Positions 23,732-32,400 of a DNA stretch of 37,039 nucleotides are shown piece after piece. The DNA is from Gudongella sp046224405 (lineage in GTDB: Bacteria; Bacillota; Clostridia; Tissierellales; Tissierellaceae). Under the pieces are notes generated by a model. It did no database searches, had not been told where the DNA came from, and saw only the letters and a list, made by a program, of their open reading frames with translations. The position numbers were made by a program, and so were the translations under genes. Each line of letters begins with the position of its first letter. The first letter of the stretch is position 1. The stretch is from assembly GCF_046224405.1 (NCBI RefSeq), contig NZ_JBJXRK010000023.1:1-37039 (forward strand). The letters run 5' to 3'.

Positions 23732-24511
23732 ATGAGTTCTGAAATACACTCGATTATAGCTTCAAATTTAAAGAATGCTGAGAAAAACTGCGTTCCAGTC
23801 GGGAAAATATCTAATGAATACCCGCAACTGGCAATAAAGGATGCTTACAAGATACAGTTAATCAATATTGATAAGGAAGTAGAAGAGGGCAATCCTATAA
23901 TAGGGAAAAAAATCGGACTGACATCCGAGGCAGTTCAAAACATGCTAGGGGTTAATCAGCCAGACTTTGGACACCTTTTGAAATCAATGGAAGTTAAGAA
24001 TGGTGCTATAAAAAGGATTTCCCTTTTACAGCCAAAAGTCGAAGGTGAAATTGCCTTTGTACTGAAGAATGATATATCAGGACCAAATGCAACAGTTGAG
24101 GATGTATTGGAGGCAACAGATTATGTTACTGCTGCCATAGAAATAGTAGACAGTAGAATCGAAAACTGGAATATTGGTATTATTGATACAGTGGCTGATA
24201 ATGCCTCATCAGGGATGTATATTTTGGGAGAGAAAAAAATTGACCCTAGTAAAGTTGATTTAAAGTCGGTTGAAATGAGACTATACATGAATAATCAGCT
24301 AATCAATTCAGGGAAGGGCGAAGCAGTATTGGGAGACCCTGCCTACTGTGTTGCATGGTTAGCAAATACTTTGCACGAATATGGTGTAACTCTTAAAAAG
24401 GGAGACGTTATCCTATCAGGAGCTCTATCAGCCATGGTAGCGGCTGAAGCAGGGCAAGAATTTAGGGCTTCGTTTACTGAACTAGGGGATGTAACCTTAA
24501 GATTTGAATAA
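23732..24511 (+). CDS. 2-hydroxypenta-2,4-dienoate hydratase / 4-oxalocrotonate decarboxylase family
   Basis: A 259-residue protein of the MhpD/DmpE/XylJ (FAH-like) family. The hydratase adds water to 2-hydroxypenta-2,4-dienoate, giving 4-hydroxy-2-oxovalerate. Diagnostic segments are IGKKIGLTSEAVQNMLGVNQPDFGHL, QPKVEGEIAFVL (metal-binding Glu pair), AIEIVDSRIENWNIGIIDTVADNASSG and LSGALSAMVAAEAG. Decarboxylase members are close relatives. Because a hydrolase precedes it and no tautomerase or semialdehyde dehydrogenase is present, the hydratase role is preferred. CGGAGGA precedes ATG 23732. The acetaldehyde dehydrogenase gene starts 18 nt downstream. Confidence 0.88.
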   Translation: MSSEIHSIIASNLKNAEKNCVPVGKISNEYPQLAIKDAYKIQLINIDKEVEEGNPIIGKKIGLTSEAVQNMLGVNQPDFGHLLKSMEVKNGAIKRISLLQPKVEGEIAFVLKNDISGPNATVEDVLEATDYVTAAIEIVDSRIENWNIGIIDTVADNASSGMYILGEKKIDPSKVDLKSVEMRLYMNNQLINSGKGEAVLGDPAYCVAWLANTLHEYGVTLKKGDVILSGALSAMVAAEAGQEFRASFTELGDVTLRFE

Positions 24512-24529
24512 GAAAAGGAGTGGGAAAGT

Positions 24530-25408
24530 TTGGATAGAGTCAAAGTAGGCATAATCGGTCCTGGAAATATCGGGTTAGATTTGCTGTATAAATTAGGTAG
24601 AAGTGAATACCTTACACCTGAGTTGATTGTAAACATTAGACATTCAAAGGGTATAGAGTATGCTGAAAAAATGGGAATAAGAACATCAACAGAAGGAGTG
24701 GCAGCAATACTGAAGGAGGAAGACATAGAAATAGTATTTGACTGCACTAGCGCAACTGCTCATGAGGTGCACGCACCTCTTTTAAAGGAAGCTGGTAAGT
24801 TCGCTCTTGATCTTACTCCAGCTGCAGTTGGACCGTATTGTGTACCTGCAGTGAATATGGATGACTCAATGCTTGAGTTGGACAATGTTAATATGGTTAC
24901 ATGCGCCGGCCAAGCAACAGTACCAATAGTTGCAGCAATCAATGAGGTTGCGGATGTGGCTTATGCTGAAATAGTTTCATCCATCAGCAGTAAGAGTGCG
25001 GGACCAGGTACCAGACAGAACATTGATGAGTTTACAGTCACAACTGCCAGAGCATTGAGAGACGTAGGAGGAGCTGATGATTCAAAAGTAATTATAGTAT
25101 TAAATCCCGCAGAACCGCCAATTTATATGAGGAATACAATTTATACCAAGGTAAAGAATCCAGATATAGATGCTATAAAGAAAGCTGTAGAAGATATGGT
25201 GGAGAAAATAAAAGTATATGTACCTGGATACCAGATTCTACTGGAGCCAATAATACAGGATGATATTGTTACCACGATGATTCAAGTTGAAGGACTTGGT
25301 GATTATCTGCCAGTTTATTCAGGTAATCTGGATATTATCAATGCAGCTGCAGTAAATATTGCAGAGACATATGCCAAGAAGAAATATGGAGGTGAGAAGA
25401 ATGAGTAG
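24530..25408 (+). CDS. mhpF: Acetaldehyde dehydrogenase (acylating), meta-cleavage type
   Basis: A 292-residue enzyme that converts acetaldehyde, NAD and CoA to acetyl-CoA, normally in a channelling complex with the aldolase encoded next. NAD motif IIGPGNIGLDL (8-18), catalytic Cys125 (VTCAGQATVPI), SKSAGPGTRQNIDEFT and the C-terminal EGLGDYLPVYSGNLDIINAAA are all present. The start is TTG 24530, with AAAAGGAG 9 nt upstream. The last 8 nt overlap the aldolase start, indicating coupled translation of the two subunits. Confidence 0.95.
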   Translation: MDRVKVGIIGPGNIGLDLLYKLGRSEYLTPELIVNIRHSKGIEYAEKMGIRTSTEGVAAILKEEDIEIVFDCTSATAHEVHAPLLKEAGKFALDLTPAAVGPYCVPAVNMDDSMLELDNVNMVTCAGQATVPIVAAINEVADVAYAEIVSSISSKSAGPGTRQNIDEFTVTTARALRDVGGADDSKVIIVLNPAEPPIYMRNTIYTKVKNPDIDAIKKAVEDMVEKIKVYVPGYQILLEPIIQDDIVTTMIQVEGLGDYLPVYSGNLDIINAAAVNIAETYAKKKYGGEKNE

Positions 25409-26411
25409 AATTTTTGTTACTGATACCACATTAAGAGATGGTAGCCATACAGTATCCCATAGATTTTCACCGGATGACATAATAAAAGTAGCAGGTGGTC
25501 TTGACAAAGCAGGTATTGATATGATAGAGCTTGGGCATGGAGATGGATTGACAGGCTCTACCATAAACTATGGATTCTCTGAGTTCACAGATTATGAGTT
25601 GATTGAAGCTGCAGCATCAGTTGTCAAGAAAGCCAAACTGGCGGTTTTACTATTGCCTGGGATAGGGACAGTGGAAGATCTTGAAAGAGCAAAAAAAGCA
25701 GGTGCAACAGCGGTGAGAGTAGCAACTCATTGTACAGAAGCAGACATATCCATGCAGCATATTAAGGCAGCCAAAGAGATGGGTTTATGGACTGTAGGAT
25801 TTCTAATGATGGCACATTTGACAGATACCGAAAGACTTGTCGAAGAAGCTTTGAAGATGGAAAGCTACGGCGCGGACGTCGTTTATGCTACTGACTCCGC
25901 AGGAGCCATGCTTCCAGTTGATGTAACAGAAAAAGTTACAGCAATGAAAAAAGCGTTGAAGGTGCCGATTGGTCATCACAGCCACAATAATCTGGGTGTT
26001 GCTATATCAAACAGCATTGCAGCCATTGAAGCAGGGGCAACATATATTGATGGATCATTATCTGGCTTGGGAGCTGGAGCAGGAAATACTTCTACTGAAA
26101 CATTGATTGGCGTAATGAATAGAATGAATTACGACCATGGAGTTGATCTTTATAAGGCCATGGATGCAAGCACAAATGGTTTGATACCTGTATTGAATGA
26201 GAAGGGATTATCACCACAGACAAATCTAGATGCTATGATGATAGGTTATTCAGGAGTTTACTCTAGCTTTATGCTGCATGCCAAGAGAGCCGCTGAGAGA
26301 TTTAATGTTGATGTTAGAGATGTATTAATGGAACTTGGCCGAAGAAAAGCAGTTGGCGGTCAAGAAGACTGGATAATAGAGGTTGCTCATGAAATGAGCA
26401 AGAAAAACTAA
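25401..26411 (+). CDS. mhpE: 4-hydroxy-2-oxovalerate aldolase
   Basis: A 336-residue DRE-TIM aldolase that splits 4-hydroxy-2-oxovalerate into pyruvate and acetaldehyde, passing acetaldehyde to the preceding dehydrogenase. TDTTLRDGSHTVSHRF holds the metal-binding Asp, and GHHSHNNLGVA (H193, H195) supplies the His ligands. The C-terminal dehydrogenase-contacting region (AVGGQEDWIIEVA) is present. ATG 25401 was preferred over the upstream ATG 25359 because GGAGGTGA lies at 25388-25395 and the family starts here. It completes the pathway to pyruvate plus acetyl-CoA. Confidence 0.95.
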   Translation: MSRIFVTDTTLRDGSHTVSHRFSPDDIIKVAGGLDKAGIDMIELGHGDGLTGSTINYGFSEFTDYELIEAAASVVKKAKLAVLLLPGIGTVEDLERAKKAGATAVRVATHCTEADISMQHIKAAKEMGLWTVGFLMMAHLTDTERLVEEALKMESYGADVVYATDSAGAMLPVDVTEKVTAMKKALKVPIGHHSHNNLGVAISNSIAAIEAGATYIDGSLSGLGAGAGNTSTETLIGVMNRMNYDHGVDLYKAMDASTNGLIPVLNEKGLSPQTNLDAMMIGYSGVYSSFMLHAKRAAERFNVDVRDVLMELGRRKAVGGQEDWIIEVAHEMSKKN

Positions 26412-26428
26412 TCCCCCTTAGTTTTGGA

Positions 26429-26468
26429 ATGAGGTAGCTTTTAAATCGAGAAGCTACCTCATTTTTAA
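26429..26468. terminator. Terminator between mhpE and the convergent HpcH/HpaI gene
   Basis: A perfect 12-bp stem (26429-26440 with 26451-26462) with a 10-nt loop, then TTTTAATGG. It closes the plus-strand catabolic operon and lies 10 bp from the stop of the opposing aldolase gene, so it probably serves both. Confidence 0.92.
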
Positions 26469-26471
26469 TGG

Positions 26472-27251
26472 TTACTTCCTTACTTCAGCAACAATACTTC
26501 TATAAGAATCAATTAAAATGGCTGTATCAGTACCAAGTGCTACACCGTTAAAACCTTGTTTAAAGTAATCATTTGATTTATCAATTGATCCTGCGAATAT
26601 GAAACAGTACTTATTATTCTGTATGCATGCATTCAATATTTTATCCAATGCAAGTTTAAATTTTGGGTTGTCAAATTCCGAAGGTATCCCAAGAGCAATC
26701 GATAAGTCAAAAGGCCCAACAAAAATTCCATCAACACCATCTAAAGATGTAATTTCGAAAATGTTTTCGAGGCAACTCATTGTTTCGCATTGAGGGATCA
26801 AGAGTGACTCTTTGTTACAAGTCTCAAAATATGTAATAATATCCTTGGAAAATTTTCTATTGCCATAACCTGTTCGTCTTCCGGTAAAATATCCCCTACT
26901 GCCAAGTGGTGGATACTTTGACCATTCAACTAATTGTTTTACTTCAGCTACAGTCTCGATACAAGGGACTACTAAACCACTAGCACCTATATCAAGATTC
27001 CTCAATATTGAAGGTCTGGAAACATCACTAACTCTAACAAATGCTGTCAATCCTACAAGTTCAGAGGTTCTTAAAAAGTTCATAGTACTCTCAACACTGT
27101 ATGGTCCGTGCTCTGTATCAACAATTATAAAGTCCAGACCCGTATATCCTAGGGATTCCACAACCTCTTCGCTTCCAAGCTCAAAAAAAGTGCCAAGAAC
27201 ATTCTTGCCCTCATCAAGCTTTTTCTTCACATTATTTAACAAAAATACCAC
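26472..27251 (-). CDS. HpcH/HpaI-family 2-keto-3-deoxy-acid aldolase
   Basis: A 259-residue class II pyruvate aldolase. FIIVDTEHGPYSVES, VPCIETVAEVKQ, LIPQCETMSCLENI (metal Glu) and GIFVGPFDLSIALGIP (metal Asp) are the family motifs. Members split hydroxy-keto-diacids or sugar acids to pyruvate plus an aldehyde, for example 4-hydroxy-2-oxoheptanedioate. It is convergent with the meta-cleavage operon but shares its AT-rich composition, so it probably belongs to the same island. The start is uncertain. GTG 27251 sits very close to AAAGGA, and TTG 27242 is an alternative. Confidence 0.85.
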   Translation of the reverse strand: MVFLLNNVKKKLDEGKNVLGTFFELGSEEVVESLGYTGLDFIIVDTEHGPYSVESTMNFLRTSELVGLTAFVRVSDVSRPSILRNLDIGASGLVVPCIETVAEVKQLVEWSKYPPLGSRGYFTGRRTGYGNRKFSKDIITYFETCNKESLLIPQCETMSCLENIFEITSLDGVDGIFVGPFDLSIALGIPSEFDNPKFKLALDKILNACIQNNKYCFIFAGSIDKSNDYFKQGFNGVALGTDTAILIDSYRSIVAEVRK

Positions 27252-27268
27252 CGTCCTTTCATATAATT

Positions 27269-27297
27269 ACTTTACTGTTATCTAGTGTAAAAGTCAA
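27269..27297 (-). promoter_or_regulatory. Promoter of the HpcH/HpaI aldolase gene
   Basis: Read on the minus strand: TTGACT (27297-27292), a 17-bp spacer and TAAAGT (27274-27269). No copy of the IclR palindrome is seen here. Confidence 0.55.
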
Positions 27298-27364
27298 TAT
27301 ATACAAGACTAATGAAACTAACTGGTGATTTTGGGTAAATGTTTGTATGAAGGGAGTGAGGAAA

Positions 27365-28186
27365 TTGATAGTAAAGACTTTGCTTGAAAATCGATCTGTA
27401 AAAGAGAGATATGAAACAGAGCATGGACTCAGTTTGTACATTGAAGCAGGAGAAAGAAAAATACTGTTTGATGCCGGTGAAACTGATGCCTTCATCAGGA
27501 ATGCCAAGCGGATGGGGGTAGACCTGGCTGAAGTGGATATGATGATTCTTTCCCATGGCCATTACGACCATGGAGGAGGGATAAAATACTTTATGGACCT
27601 TAACAAGAAGGCTCTCATATATATACACAAGGAGGCTTTCAGACCACACGCCTCAATAAAGGAAGGAGAGAGGAAGGATGCGGGAATAGACGATAGCCTT
27701 CTCCATAATAACAGGGTAAGATTGGTGGATGAGGATCTGTATTTTGGGGATGAATTGGTTTTGTTTTCCCATATCAAGGGAAAGGAGATGGTCCCTCGAG
27801 GAAACTCCAGACTGTTGATGAAAAAGGATTCGGGATGGATAAAGGATAATTTTCACCATGAGCAGAATCTTTTGATCAAGGAAGGGAATAAGAGGGTTCT
27901 AGTGGTTGGCTGTTCACACCGGGGAATAGTAAACATTCTTGACCAATGTGAAAAGCATCTTGACAGGCCATGGACTGCAGTCCTAGGTGGATTTCATCTG
28001 TACGATCTCGATAAGAATAAAGAGGAGGACCTGTCCTTCCTAAAAGGAATTGCAGACAGATTGGAGGAAAATAATGCAGTCTATTATACAGGCCATTGCA
28101 CAGGCCATGACCAATTTTCTCTGTTAAAGGAGATGATGGGGAACAGGATTCACTACCTTGCAACCGGTTCAATTGTTGAAATATGA
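27365..28186 (+). CDS. MBL-fold metallo-hydrolase (dihydropterin-phosphate-synthase-like group)
   Basis: A 273-residue metallo-beta-lactamase-fold protein. The metal motif is SHGHYDHGGG (H64, H66, D68, H69), with further ligands in VVGCSHRGIVNIL, GGFHLYD and YYTGHCTGHD. EHGLSLYIEAGERKILFDAG is typical of the subgroup often annotated as 7,8-dihydropterin-6-methyl-4-aminobenzene-phosphate synthase-like, a name by similarity only. The start is TTG 27365, with AGGGAG 8 nt upstream; ATG 27347 has no ribosome-binding site. The substrate is unknown. GC content returns to that of the core genome here. Confidence 0.88.
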   Translation: MIVKTLLENRSVKERYETEHGLSLYIEAGERKILFDAGETDAFIRNAKRMGVDLAEVDMMILSHGHYDHGGGIKYFMDLNKKALIYIHKEAFRPHASIKEGERKDAGIDDSLLHNNRVRLVDEDLYFGDELVLFSHIKGKEMVPRGNSRLLMKKDSGWIKDNFHHEQNLLIKEGNKRVLVVGCSHRGIVNILDQCEKHLDRPWTAVLGGFHLYDLDKNKEEDLSFLKGIADRLEENNAVYYTGHCTGHDQFSLLKEMMGNRIHYLATGSIVEI

Positions 28187-28293
28187 ACTGATTACAATAA
28201 ATTGCCATAAAATTCCTTTTAGTCATTGAAACTGTGGGATTTGATTTATTTAAAAAATTATAAATAATTAGTGTAAAACAACTAATAATCGAG

Positions 28294-28299
28294 TATAAT
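28294..28299 (+). promoter_or_regulatory. -10 element before the ADP-ribosylglycohydrolase gene
   Basis: A perfect TATAAT in a very AT-rich intergenic region, 42 bp before the start codon. No good -35 lies 16-18 bp upstream (GTGTAA at 28271). Confidence 0.4.
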
Positions 28300-28341
28300 T
28301 GAAATATAGAGTGACAAAATATTTGGAAGACGAGGGATAAT

Positions 28342-29325
28342 ATGGCAAGGGAAAGAGAAAAGATATATGGATGTCTCCTTGGTGGTGCGGTTGGAGATGC
28401 CTTAGGTTACCCTGTAGAATTTATGAGCTACACTGAGATCCTTGATGCCTATGGTGAAAAAGGGATAGATAGCCTTGAGAGGGGCAAAGCCTTTATATCA
28501 GATGACACCCAGATGACACTTTTTACTGCTGAGGGAATCCTATTGACCTCATCAAAGGACAAGGTAGTTGATAACATATATCTGGCCTACCTGAGGTGGC
28601 TATCCACACAGGGCTATAATATTCCCGTCGTAGAAGAAGGCTGGCTTATCCATGACAAAAGATTCCATGTCAGACGAGCCCCGGGGAATACCTGCCTCTC
28701 ATCATTGCAGAGTGGAAAGATGGGAACGATACATACTCCCATAAACCAGAGCAAGGGGTGTGGTGGTGTCATGAGGGTCGCACCCTTGGGTATTTTGTGT
28801 CCACCTGATGATGCCTTCGCATACGGAATGGAAACCGCTGCCATAACTCACGGGCATCCATCTGGATATTATTCTGCAGGTGCTATCGCAAGATTGGTAT
28901 CACTACTCCTTTCAGGTGAGGATCTTGTTCGGGCAGTTGAGGATACAATTCGCCATCTTGAGGGATACGAAGACAGTGAAGAAACCCTTCATATCTTGCA
29001 GAAGGCCTTTAGACTAAGCCAGGAGGATATCGAGCCATTGCAGGCCATGAAGAGCCTGGGTGAAGGCTGGGTCGGTGAGGAAGCCCTGGCAATTTCAGTA
29101 TACTGTTCCCTGAGATTCAAGGATGACTTTAAAAGTGCATTGATAGCATCAGTAAACCATGATGGTGACAGTGACAGTACTGGAGCAATAACAGGGAACC
29201 TTATGGGTGCAGCTCTCGGATCAAATGGAATTCCAGAGCAGTGGGGTCACAGAGTAGAACTTAATGACAAAATTAATATGATGGCAGAAAGATTGCATTA
29301 CAAACATGAATTGTATTACATTTAA
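28342..29325 (+). CDS. ADP-ribosylglycohydrolase family protein
   Basis: A 327-residue all-helical protein of the DraG/ARH family, which removes ADP-ribose from proteins or acts on related N-glycosidic bonds using two Mg ions. Metal-binding sites are FISDDTQMTLFTAEG (D54, D55, T56) and the C-terminal NHDGDSDSTGAITGNLMGA. The N-terminal YGCLLGGAVGDALGYPVEF is diagnostic. No ADP-ribosyltransferase (DraT) or nitrogenase gene is nearby, so the target is unknown. AGACGAGGG precedes ATG 28342. A terminator follows. Confidence 0.92.
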   Translation: MAREREKIYGCLLGGAVGDALGYPVEFMSYTEILDAYGEKGIDSLERGKAFISDDTQMTLFTAEGILLTSSKDKVVDNIYLAYLRWLSTQGYNIPVVEEGWLIHDKRFHVRRAPGNTCLSSLQSGKMGTIHTPINQSKGCGGVMRVAPLGILCPPDDAFAYGMETAAITHGHPSGYYSAGAIARLVSLLLSGEDLVRAVEDTIRHLEGYEDSEETLHILQKAFRLSQEDIEPLQAMKSLGEGWVGEEALAISVYCSLRFKDDFKSALIASVNHDGDSDSTGAITGNLMGAALGSNGIPEQWGHRVELNDKINMMAERLHYKHELYYI

Positions 29326-29348
29326 TTAGCTAATACCTCCCAATATAG

Positions 29349-29395
29349 ATTTCCCCTGCAAGAATTTTCATTCCTTTTGCAGGGGAAATTGTTTT
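29349..29395 (+). terminator. Terminator after the ADP-ribosylglycohydrolase gene
   Basis: A perfect 13-bp stem (29349-29361 with 29377-29389) with a 15-nt loop, then TGTTTTCATTT. Confidence 0.8.
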
Positions 29396-29421
29396 CATTT
29401 GTTAAATTTCCATTATATACT
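29392..29421 (+). promoter_or_regulatory. Possible purL promoter
   Basis: TTTTCA (29392-29397), an 18-bp spacer and TATACT (29416-29421). No purine riboswitch fold is apparent in the short leader to purL. Confidence 0.5.
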
Positions 29422-29473
29422 TGCCTAAAGCGTAGGGATATTCTAAGATGAATATATAAATAAAATAAAGGCG

Positions 29474-32400
29474 GTGGTTGTCATTTCCGATATTAGAAGA
29501 GTTTATGTTGAGAAAAGGGAAGGCTTTGATGTTGAAGCCATGCATATGCTTCATGAAATCAAAGAATCTCTGAAGATTGATGGTGTGGAAAGGGTGAGAA
29601 TTCTAAACAGGTACGACTTTACTTGCAGGAATGAGGAGAGCTTTGATGAAACCGTAAACAAGATTCTCTCAGAGCCCAATGTTGACCTTGTACATAACAC
29701 GGATCTGCCTGAATTTAAAGGCAGGGCCCTGGCTGTTGAATACCTGCCTGGTCAGTACGACCAAAGGGCGGATTCTGCAGAACAGTGCATTCAGATTCTC
29801 CTTGGGGACATGGATGCAAAGGTAAAGTCAGCCAAGGTGTTTTTAATGGTTGGAAACATAAGTGATGAGAATTTCAGGAAAATCAAGGATTATCTCATTA
29901 ATCCCATAGATTCCAGAGAGGCATCCATGGAGCTTCCCAGAACCCTGGAGGACCGAACTGTTGAACCTGAGGATGTGGAGATTCACAAGGGATTCATTGA
30001 TTATTCCCAGGAAGACCTGGAGGAGTTCAGGATTTCAATGGGCTTTGCCATGAGTTTGGATGACATCATTCTTATACAGGAGTATTTCAGAAATGATGAA
30101 AAACGGGATCCATCCGTAACAGAGCTTAAGGTTATTGACACCTATTGGTCGGACCACTGTCGACACACAACCTTCTTCACTGAGATACAGAATATCAAAA
30201 TTCAGGAGGGAAAATACCAGCAGGTCTTCCAGGCTGCCTTGGACAGCTATTACAGGTCAAGGGAGAAAACAGGAGTAAGTAAGCCTGTTAGCCTAATGGA
30301 CCTGGCAACAATAAATGCAAGGGAGACAAGGCAAGATGGTTTGCTTGAAAACCTGGATATTTCAGATGAGATAAATGCATGCAGTATTGAAATCGATGTT
30401 GATGTTGACGGAAATATTGAAAAATGGCTCTTGATGTTCAAGAACGAAACCCACAACCATCCAACGGAGATAGAGCCCTTTGGTGGGGCTGCGACATGTC
30501 TTGGTGGAGCTATTAGAGATCCTCTATCCGGACGAAGCTATGTCTACCAGGCAATGAGGGTAACAGGAAGTGGAGACCCAAGAACACCAATGGAAGAGAC
30601 AATCCCTGGTAAGCTTCCACAGAGAAAAATAACCAAGGAAGCAGCAAAGGGCTACAGCTCCTATGGAAACCAGATAGGACTGGCAACCGGACAGGTCACT
30701 GAAATCTACCATGAGGGATATATAGCAAAAAGGATGGAGGTTGGTGCAGTTATTGCTGCAGCTCCAAAGTCAAATGTCATTAGAATGGCTCCAAAGCCGG
30801 GAGACATTGTCCTACTGGTTGGAGGAAAGACAGGAAGGGACGGTATCGGTGGAGCAACCGGATCGTCCAAGTCCCACACGGAGGAATCATTGGAAACATC
30901 AGGAGCAGAGGTCCAGAAGGGTAATGCACCTGAGGAGAGAAAAATACAGAGGCTCTTCAGAAAACCAGAGCTTGCGAGACTGATAAAGAAATGCAACGAC
31001 TTTGGAGCAGGTGGAGTATCTGTTGCAATAGGAGAGCTTGCAGATAGTATTACAATTGACCTTGATGTAATTCCCAAGAAGTACGATGGTCTTGATGGAA
31101 CAGAGCTTGCAATCTCCGAGTCCCAGGAGAGGATGGCTGTTGTGATAGATCCCAAGGATATGGAAGCCTTCAAGGAGCTTGGAAGCCAGGAGAATCTGGA
31201 GGTAACAAAGGTTGCTGACATAACCGACACAGGCAGACTTGTCATGAACTGGAGAGGAAATAGCATACTGGATATCAAGAGGGACTTTCTTGACACAAAC
31301 GGGTCCAGACAATTTGCTGATGTTGTACTAGGTGCTCCAAGAGAAGGGGAAAAGCCTGTCAAAACCTACCAAAGCTTCAGGGAGGGTATGGAAAAGACCC
31401 TGTCAGACCTTAACGTATGCTCACAGAAGGGCATGAATGCGATGTTTGACAATACAGTAGGTGCAGCAACGGTCCTCATGCCTGAGGGAGGAAAACATAG
31501 GCTGACCCCGATTGAAGGAATGTCAGCAAAGATTCCAGTACTCCAGGGAGACACAAGAACAGCAAGCCTTATGACCTTTGGGTACGATCCTGAAATATGC
31601 CAGTGGAGCCCATATCACGGTGGAGTCTACTCGGTGATAGAGGCAATCTCAAAGCTTGTTGCAATGGGAGGGGACTACAAGAAGGCAAGGCTTAGCATGC
31701 AGGAATATTTTGAAAAGCTGGAGAAGGACCCCATTAAGTGGGGCAAGCCCTTCAGTGCACTTCTTGGAGCCTACAGTGCACAGGATGAACTGGGAATAGC
31801 AGCAATAGGAGGAAAGGACTCAATGTCTGGAACCTTCAACGATATTTCAGTGCCTCCTACAATAATAACCTTTGCAGTGACAACAGAAAGCACAGACAAG
31901 GTTCTTTCACCTGAGTTCAAGAAGACCGGTTCACAGGTCTATCTTGCGGAAGTAATGCCTGATGAAAATGACCTTCCTGACTTCCAGCAGGTAAGAGATG
32001 TTTACAGTGAGATTAAGAAGCTTGTTGACCAGGGAATAATCCTGTCTGCAAAGACCGTTTCAAAGGGAGGAATTGCTGGAGCCATAGCCAAGATGAGCTT
32101 TGGAAACAAGCTAGGCTTCAGGTTTGAAAATATTGATGTTAAAGAGCTATATGAAAAGAAGACGGGAAGCATCCTGATTGAAGTGGGACCAGAGGATTCT
32201 GAAAAGCTTTCAGGAAACTTCAGAAAAATCGGTGAAACAACCTCCCAGGAGCAGCTTGTGTTTGGAGATGAGTCGGTTGACCTTGACAGCCTCATAAAGC
32301 TTTGGCTGGGGACCCTTGAGGGAGTATTCCCAATCAAGCTGGATGTGGACGAGGAGATCAGAAATCTTAAGAGCGATGCAGAACCAAAACCATATGGAGG

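Noticed and set aside
30706..31362. Minus-strand open frame (218 codons) opposite purL
   Set aside because: The Ser- and Pro-rich translation is typical of the antisense of a coding gene, and purL is unambiguous here.
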